This document shows, piece after piece, positions 59,359-64,000 of a DNA stretch of 64,000 bases. The notes below the pieces were generated by a model that was given only the letters and a program-made list of their open reading frames with translations, ran no database searches and was not told the DNA's origin. How positions within the stretch are numbered: position 1 is the first letter of the stretch; each line of letters opens with the position of its first letter. Source of the stretch: Corynebacterium lactis RW2-5 (GTDB taxonomy: Bacteria; Actinomycetota; Actinomycetes; Mycobacteriales; Mycobacteriaceae). The stretch spans positions 2,046,001 through 2,110,000 of the forward strand of contig NZ_CP006841.1 of the NCBI RefSeq assembly GCF_001274895.1. The letters run 5' to 3'. The position numbers were made by a program, and so were the translations under genes.

Positions 59359-61191
59359 TTAGTCCTTCTTGACCTGCGCCCACTCAGGGCCGTTCTCGGC
59401 GAGATCCGCATCCAGCTTCGCGAAGATGGGCTTCGGCTTGGAAAGCGGCGTTCCGGGCTCCATATCGAAGCGGCGCCAGGCGGCCTTCTGGTTGACGTAG
59501 TCGCCCATGATTACCGGGTAGGTGCGCCCGGCCTCCGGGATACCGACGCCGACCGGCTCGACAGGCATATCGTCTTCGACCTCGCGGACCTCAGGCATGG
59601 CAGCCCAGATACCCTCGCCGCCGAGGGTCTCGAAGACCTTCTGCGCAGACGAAGGTAGGTAGGGGGTCAGCATCACGTTGGCATCGCTGACGATCTGCAG
59701 CGCGGTCCACAGCACGGTAGCCAGGCGCTCGCGCTGGGACTCGTCCTTGGCCAGCTTCCAGGGCTCCTGTGCCGCGATGTAGGCGTTAGCCTCGCCGACC
59801 AGGTGCATGGCAGCGGTGATGCCGGCGCGGAAACGCGAATGCGCCAGGGCCTCGCCGGCCTCCGTGAAGGTGCGGTCGGCCAGGTCGAGCAGCGCGCGGT
59901 CTGCGTCGGTGATCTCCCCCGGGGTCGGAACTTCCTTGAAGTTCTTGTACGCCATGGACACGGTGCGGTTAACCAGATTGCCCCAGGAGTTCGCCAGCTC
60001 GTTGTTGACGCGGCGGACGAACTCGTCCCAGGTGAAGTCGGTGTCCTGGTTCTCCGGTCCAGCGACCGCAATGAAGTAGCGCAGCGGATCCGGACCGAAC
60101 TCGGCCAGGAAGTCCTTGACGTAGATGACAACGCCCTTGGAGGAGGAGAACTTCGAGCCTGACATGGTCAGATACTCCGAGGAGACAACCTCGGTAGGCA
60201 GCTTCAGCTTGCCATAGTCACCGGTCTGGCCGCCGCGCGCGCCCTCTCCGCGGTAGCCGAGCAGTTGCGCCGGCCAAATCTGGGAGTGGAAGGTGATGTT
60301 GTCCTTGCCCATGAAGTAGTAGGACGCGGCCTCCGGGTCGTTCCACCACTTGCGCCAGGCCTCCGGGTCACCGATGCGGTGCGCCCACTCAATGGAGGCA
60401 GACAGGTAACCAATGACGGCATCGAACCAGACGTAGAGCTTCTTCGCCCCGTTTTCCTCCCAGCCCTCGACCGGAATCGGGATACCCCAGTCGATGTCGC
60501 GGGTCATCGCGCGCGGGCGGATGTTCTCCAGGATGTTCAGGGAGAACTTCAACACGTTCGGGCGCCAGTCCTTGCGCTCCTTCAACCACTCCGTCAGGGC
60601 CTCTGCCAGCGCGGGCAGGTCCAGCAGGAAGTGCTCGGTCTCGACGAACTTCGGAGTCTCGCCGTTAATCTTCGACACCGGGTCGATCAGGTCGGCAGGG
60701 TCGAGCTGGTTGCCGCAGTTGTCACACTGGTCGCCGCGGGCGCCCGACGCACCGCAGATCGGGCAAGTTCCCTCGATGTAGCGGTCCGGCAGGGTACGCC
60801 CAGTCGACGGCGAAATCGCGCCCATCGTGGTCTCTTTGACCATGTAGCCGTTGTCGAAGAGACCTCGGAAGAGCTGCTGTACGACCTCATAGTGGTTGCG
60901 CGTGGTCGTGCGCGTGAACAGGTCATAGGAAAGACCCAGCCCGGCCAGGTCCTGGACGATCTGGCGGTTGTAGCGGTCCGCCAGCTCCTGGACGCTGACG
61001 CCCTCCTTCTCGGCCTGGACCAGAAGCGGCGTTCCGTGCTCGTCGGTTCCGGAGACCATCAGCACGTCATTGCCGATCATGCGCTGGTAGCGCGCGAAAA
61101 CGTCCGAGGGGACGCCGAAACCTGCAACGTGGCCGATGTGGCGCGGGCCGTTCGCATACGGCCACGCGACTCCAGTAAAAATGCGAGACAT
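59359..61191 (-). CDS. metG: Methionyl-tRNA synthetase
   Basis: A 610-residue class I synthetase: ATP-binding [11 protein letters not shown] (HIGH) near residue 11, zinc-binding [18 protein letters not shown] near 144, KMSKS-equivalent GSKFSSSKG near 340 and a helical anticodon-binding C-terminal domain. ATG 61191 ([15 protein letters not shown]) is the start; a longer upstream frame lacks similarity. It charges tRNA-Met including the initiator at 39152. Confidence 0.95.
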   Translation of the reverse strand: MSRIFTGVAWPYANGPRHIGHVAGFGVPSDVFARYQRMIGNDVLMVSGTDEHGTPLLVQAEKEGVSVQELADRYNRQIVQDLAGLGLSYDLFTRTTTRNHYEVVQQLFRGLFDNGYMVKETTMGAISPSTGRTLPDRYIEGTCPICGASGARGDQCDNCGNQLDPADLIDPVSKINGETPKFVETEHFLLDLPALAEALTEWLKERKDWRPNVLKFSLNILENIRPRAMTRDIDWGIPIPVEGWEENGAKKLYVWFDAVIGYLSASIEWAHRIGDPEAWRKWWNDPEAASYYFMGKDNITFHSQIWPAQLLGYRGEGARGGQTGDYGKLKLPTEVVSSEYLTMSGSKFSSSKGVVIYVKDFLAEFGPDPLRYFIAVAGPENQDTDFTWDEFVRRVNNELANSWGNLVNRTVSMAYKNFKEVPTPGEITDADRALLDLADRTFTEAGEALAHSRFRAGITAAMHLVGEANAYIAAQEPWKLAKDESQRERLATVLWTALQIVSDANVMLTPYLPSSAQKVFETLGGEGIWAAMPEVREVEDDMPVEPVGVGIPEAGRTYPVIMGDYVNQKAAWRRFDMEPGTPLSKPKPIFAKLDADLAENGPEWAQVKKD

Positions 61192-61249
61192 GATTCTTAG
61201 GGTAATAGATGGATAGTCGCCCGGCCCACACGCACTACTGTTAAGGATT

Positions 61250-62473
61250 ATGTCACCGTCCGCAGCCGCCCCCGCCCTAGAAGTTTTGCGCCACCTCATC
61301 GCGGCCGGGCACCGCCCCGCAGCTCTCATTGGCAACTGGTTCGGGCACCGGGCCGTCGTGGCCGCGGACGTAGAGATGACGCCATGCGCTCCCGCGGATC
61401 TCTTCGCCGCCCCCGCTCCTTGCGCAGGCGACCCGTGGAGCTTCGGCCACCGCCCCTACTCCGGCCGCGCCGCTCAGGGCGTCGCCGACTGCGTAGCCCT
61501 GCTTTCCGACGACGGCACCTGGTCGCTTTCCGGCCCCGCCTCTTCTAACGAGGCCGATCCTGCGCGGGGCGCGCTTCTGGAGGCAATCGCCGCTGCTGAA
61601 TCCTCGGCAATGAACGAAGGCGAGGACGGGGCGGGCATCGTCAAGCTGGGCTGGGACGGCGGCGACCGCGCGAGCCACCGTCGGGCGGTGAATGACTGCA
61701 GGCAGGCCATTGCGGCGGGCGAGGTCTACCAGGCGTGTATCTCGACGCGGTTCCATGCTCAGCTGCCCAAAGGTGTCGAGCCTCTGGCGCACGCGGCCGG
61801 GTGGTTCTGCGAGCGGGCGCTACACTACCAGCCCGCGCGCGCGGCGTTTCTGCCGGGGAACCTCGATGCGGGCGTGCCAATTGTGGCCTCGCTGAGCCCG
61901 GAGGAGTTCCTCATCCGTTCGGGGCGACGCGTGTCGGAAACCCCGATTAAGGGCACAATCCCGCTGGATCGAGACCCCCGCGAGCTGCTGGCCAGTGACA
62001 AGGATGTCGCGGAGAACATCATGATTGTGGACCTGGTGCGCCACGACCTGGGCCAGGTTGCCGAGGTCGGAAGCGTCGAGGTCACTGACTTGCTCAGCGT
62101 CCGCCCGGCCCCCGGCGTGTGGCACCTTTTCTCTACCGTCGAGGCGCGGCTACCAGAGGGGCTATCTCACGCGGAGCTACTCGAGGCCTGCTTCCCTCCC
62201 GCTTCCGTCACCGGCACCCCGAAGATTCGCGCGGCGCAGCTAATCGAGCAGTGGGAACCGGTAGACCGCGGCGTCCACTGCGGGTGCATCGGGGCCGCTC
62301 ACGGCGAGGATCTAGAGCTAAACGTTGCAATCCGGACCGCGGAATACGAAAGCGACCCGACCTCGGGTGAGGTTCGGGTCGCGGCGGGCGTCGGAGGCGG
62401 AATCACTATCGGCTCCGACGCCGATGCGGAGTGGGCCGAAATCGAGGCGAAAGCCACCCCACTACTCGAATAA
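61250..62473 (+). CDS. pabB: Aminodeoxychorismate synthase component I-like protein
   Basis: A 407-residue chorismate-binding enzyme. [17 protein letters not shown] near residue 150, [14 protein letters not shown] near 236, [20 protein letters not shown] near 257, [19 protein letters not shown] near 315 and [15 protein letters not shown] near 382 are the family blocks. Members aminate chorismate for folate or tryptophan synthesis; the short N-terminal domain favours PabB. It is divergent from metG with a 58-bp gap and has no glutamine amidotransferase partner in the window. Confidence 0.8.
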   Translation: MSPSAAAPALEVLRHLIAAGHRPAALIGNWFGHRAVVAADVEMTPCAPADLFAAPAPCAGDPWSFGHRPYSGRAAQGVADCVALLSDDGTWSLSGPASSNEADPARGALLEAIAAAESSAMNEGEDGAGIVKLGWDGGDRASHRRAVNDCRQAIAAGEVYQACISTRFHAQLPKGVEPLAHAAGWFCERALHYQPARAAFLPGNLDAGVPIVASLSPEEFLIRSGRRVSETPIKGTIPLDRDPRELLASDKDVAENIMIVDLVRHDLGQVAEVGSVEVTDLLSVRPAPGVWHLFSTVEARLPEGLSHAELLEACFPPASVTGTPKIRAAQLIEQWEPVDRGVHCGCIGAAHGEDLELNVAIRTAEYESDPTSGEVRVAAGVGGGITIGSDADAEWAEIEAKATPLLE

Positions 62474-62485
62474 AGGGGACGCGCC

Positions 62486-64000
62486 CTAATCCGCGTTCCC
62501 GCGAAGGGCACGCATCCTGCGGCGCTCCTTAGTCGCGGAAGCCTCGGCCAGGCGACGTTCGCGCGCCATTTTCAGCGCGAAGCGCCGTTGCTCCTTGTCA
62601 TCTAGGTACATCGGGTCATCGGAAAGCCCCTTAACCAAGGCCAGCATCAGAGCGAGAATCACCAGCACGAACGGGCTCGCAGCCAAAATAGTGATGTTCT
62701 GTAGATTCGACAGAGCATCGCTGCCGCCGGTGACCAACAGAACAATCGCGATTAGAGCGGTGAAGACACCCCACATAGCAGTGACGGGACGAGATGCGGT
62801 GAGGCGACCCGACTGGCTCATCGTACCCATCACGGTCGAGGCGGAATCCGCCGAGGTAACGAAGAAGGTGGCCAGCAGAATCATCGCAATAGCCGAGGTG
62901 ACAGCCGAAGCCGGAATTGTATCCAAGAGGTTAAACAGCTGGCTCTCGGCCTCTCCGTCGCCATAGATGGACGACCCCTGCTGCTCATGGGTAATCGCGG
63001 ATCCGCCGAAGATGGAGAACCATACTGCGGAAACCAGCGAGGGAACCGCGACGACGGTGAACACGAACTCGCGAATCGTGCGACCACGGGAAATACGGGC
63101 AATGAACATACCCACGAACGGAGACCAGGACACCCACCATGCCCAGTAGAAGATGGTCCACGTTGACAGCCACTCTCCTGCAGTGCCATCAGCAGAGGCA
63201 CTGGAGCGAGCGGCCATCTCGAAGAAGGAGTTGAGATAGGAACCAATCGAGGTCGGAATCAGGTTCAAAATCACGACGGTCGGGCCGAGTACCAGAACCA
63301 ACAGCGCCAGGATGCCAGCCGCAACCATGTTGAAGTTCGAAATGTACTGAATACCCTTGCCGACGCCAGAGAGCGCGGAGACCAGAAACGCCGCGCCGAG
63401 GATGACAATGAGGCCAATCCACAGGGTCGTACCCTTAATCGCCTCGAACCCATTAATCTCAAGGCCTGCGGAAATTTGCAGTACGCCGACACCCAATGAG
63501 GCCGCAGTGCCGAAGACAGTGGCAAAGATAGCCAGCGCGTCGATTAGCTTTCCCAGCCACCCCTCTGCTCGGCGAGCACCAATAAGGGGAATGAACGCCG
63601 CGGATATCAACTGCTTGCGCCCCAGTCGATACGACGAGTAGGCGATAGCCAGGCCGACGATTGCGTAGAGGGACCACGGGTGCAACGTCCAGTGGAACAT
63701 CGTCGAGGCCATGGCGGTGCCGACCTCCTTCGCGCGGTGCCCGGGGACACCGTCGCGGTAGAAGGACAGCGGCTCGGCGACACCGTAGAACATCAGGCCG
63801 ATTCCCATGCCTGCGGCGAACATCATCGCGATCCAGCTCGGAGTGGAAAACTCCGGCGACTCGTTGTCCTTGCCCAGTCGGATGTGGCCAAATTTGGAAA
63901 TCGCCACCGCAGCAATGAAGAAAACGAACACTGTTCCGGCGAGGATGAACAACCAACCGACATTATCGACGACCCACGTCAGAGATGTGGAGGCAAAGGA
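62486..64000 (-). CDS. BCCT family compatible-solute transporter, 5' end outside the window
   Basis: The minus-strand frame stays open across the window edge; the visible part is 504 codons. The BCCT signature [20 protein letters not shown] lies near residue 285 of the visible part, and [20 protein letters not shown] is the glycine-rich substrate stretch. The C terminus is a basic cytosolic tail ([20 protein letters not shown]) like the osmosensing tails of BetP relatives. It imports betaine, ectoine or similar solutes with sodium. The exact substrate is unknown. Confidence 0.85.
   Translation of the reverse strand, partial: SFASTSLTWVVDNVGWLFILAGTVFVFFIAAVAISKFGHIRLGKDNESPEFSTPSWIAMMFAAGMGIGLMFYGVAEPLSFYRDGVPGHRAKEVGTAMASTMFHWTLHPWSLYAIVGLAIAYSSYRLGRKQLISAAFIPLIGARRAEGWLGKLIDALAIFATVFGTAASLGVGVLQISAGLEINGFEAIKGTTLWIGLIVILGAAFLVSALSGVGKGIQYISNFNMVAAGILALLVLVLGPTVVILNLIPTSIGSYLNSFFEMAARSSASADGTAGEWLSTWTIFYWAWWVSWSPFVGMFIARISRGRTIREFVFTVVAVPSLVSAVWFSIFGGSAITHEQQGSSIYGDGEAESQLFNLLDTIPASAVTSAIAMILLATFFVTSADSASTVMGTMSQSGRLTASRPVTAMWGVFTALIAIVLLVTGGSDALSNLQNITILAASPFVLVILALMLALVKGLSDDPMYLDDKEQRRFALKMARERRLAEASATKERRRMRALRGNAD

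Overview
The window is a chromosomal segment of a Corynebacterium-type actinobacterium. The evidence is the gene content and order: prfB next to two inositol-phosphatase-family genes including hisN, metG-tatD-rpfB-ksgA, smpB with a tmRNA whose tag is AENTQRDYALAA, a UPF0182/PPA1309 pair, and frequent GTG/TTG starts in GC-rich DNA. I cannot name the species; the C. xerosis/amycolatum/lactis group is a guess.

Both flanks (1-8.19 kb and 39.15-64 kb) are ordinary housekeeping sequence. The left flank holds the prfB 5' end, two IMPase-family genes, an Lrp-type regulator, an MFS transporter with an amidohydrolase, a GNAT protein and a CsoR-family regulator with its operator. The right flank runs from the initiator tRNA through UPF0182, an SGNH esterase, ssrA/smpB, an AbgT transporter, a zinc-type CDF exporter, an acyl-CoA synthetase, an ABC-F protein, Nudix, an OafA-like acyltransferase, ksgA, rpfB, tatD, metG, a pabB-like gene and a BCCT transporter cut by the window edge.

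The middle 31 kb is two tandem integrative elements stacked at the 3' end of the initiator tRNA-fMet gene. A 41-bp direct repeat, containing the last 37 bp of the tRNA, occurs at 8188, 20242 and 39148; only the last copy belongs to a complete tRNA. Element A (8188-20241) and element B (20242-39147) share their tRNA-proximal end almost perfectly over 1.49 kb: an oriT-like region, a truncated MobF relaxase and an IS3 fragment. They also carry diverged copies of a coiled-coil/HNH gene pair. B keeps the left backbone: integrase, ParA, a ribbon-helix-helix protein, small membrane proteins and a Fic/antitoxin pair. Nearly every gap in that backbone carries short arrays of 8-bp-phased GMCCGC/GCGGKC repeats, possibly a dispersed partition site. 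In A the same backbone was replaced by an IS6-family composite transposon; a remnant of one backbone gene survives at its edge.

Both elements carry specialised-metabolism cargo of lower GC content. A has an IS6-flanked DMT exporter / ATP-grasp ligase / FAD enzyme operon, plus a second operon of 2-oxoglutarate oxygenase, LysE exporter and YbaK-type tRNA deacylase, which reads as production, export and self-protection for an unusual amino acid. B has a linaridin-like RiPP cluster: a Thr-rich precursor peptide, HTTM protein, alpha/beta hydrolase, LinL-like protein, ABC exporter, SDR and a phytoene-desaturase-like oxidoreductase. Several backbone genes of B are frameshifted at short G/C runs while its cargo is intact.
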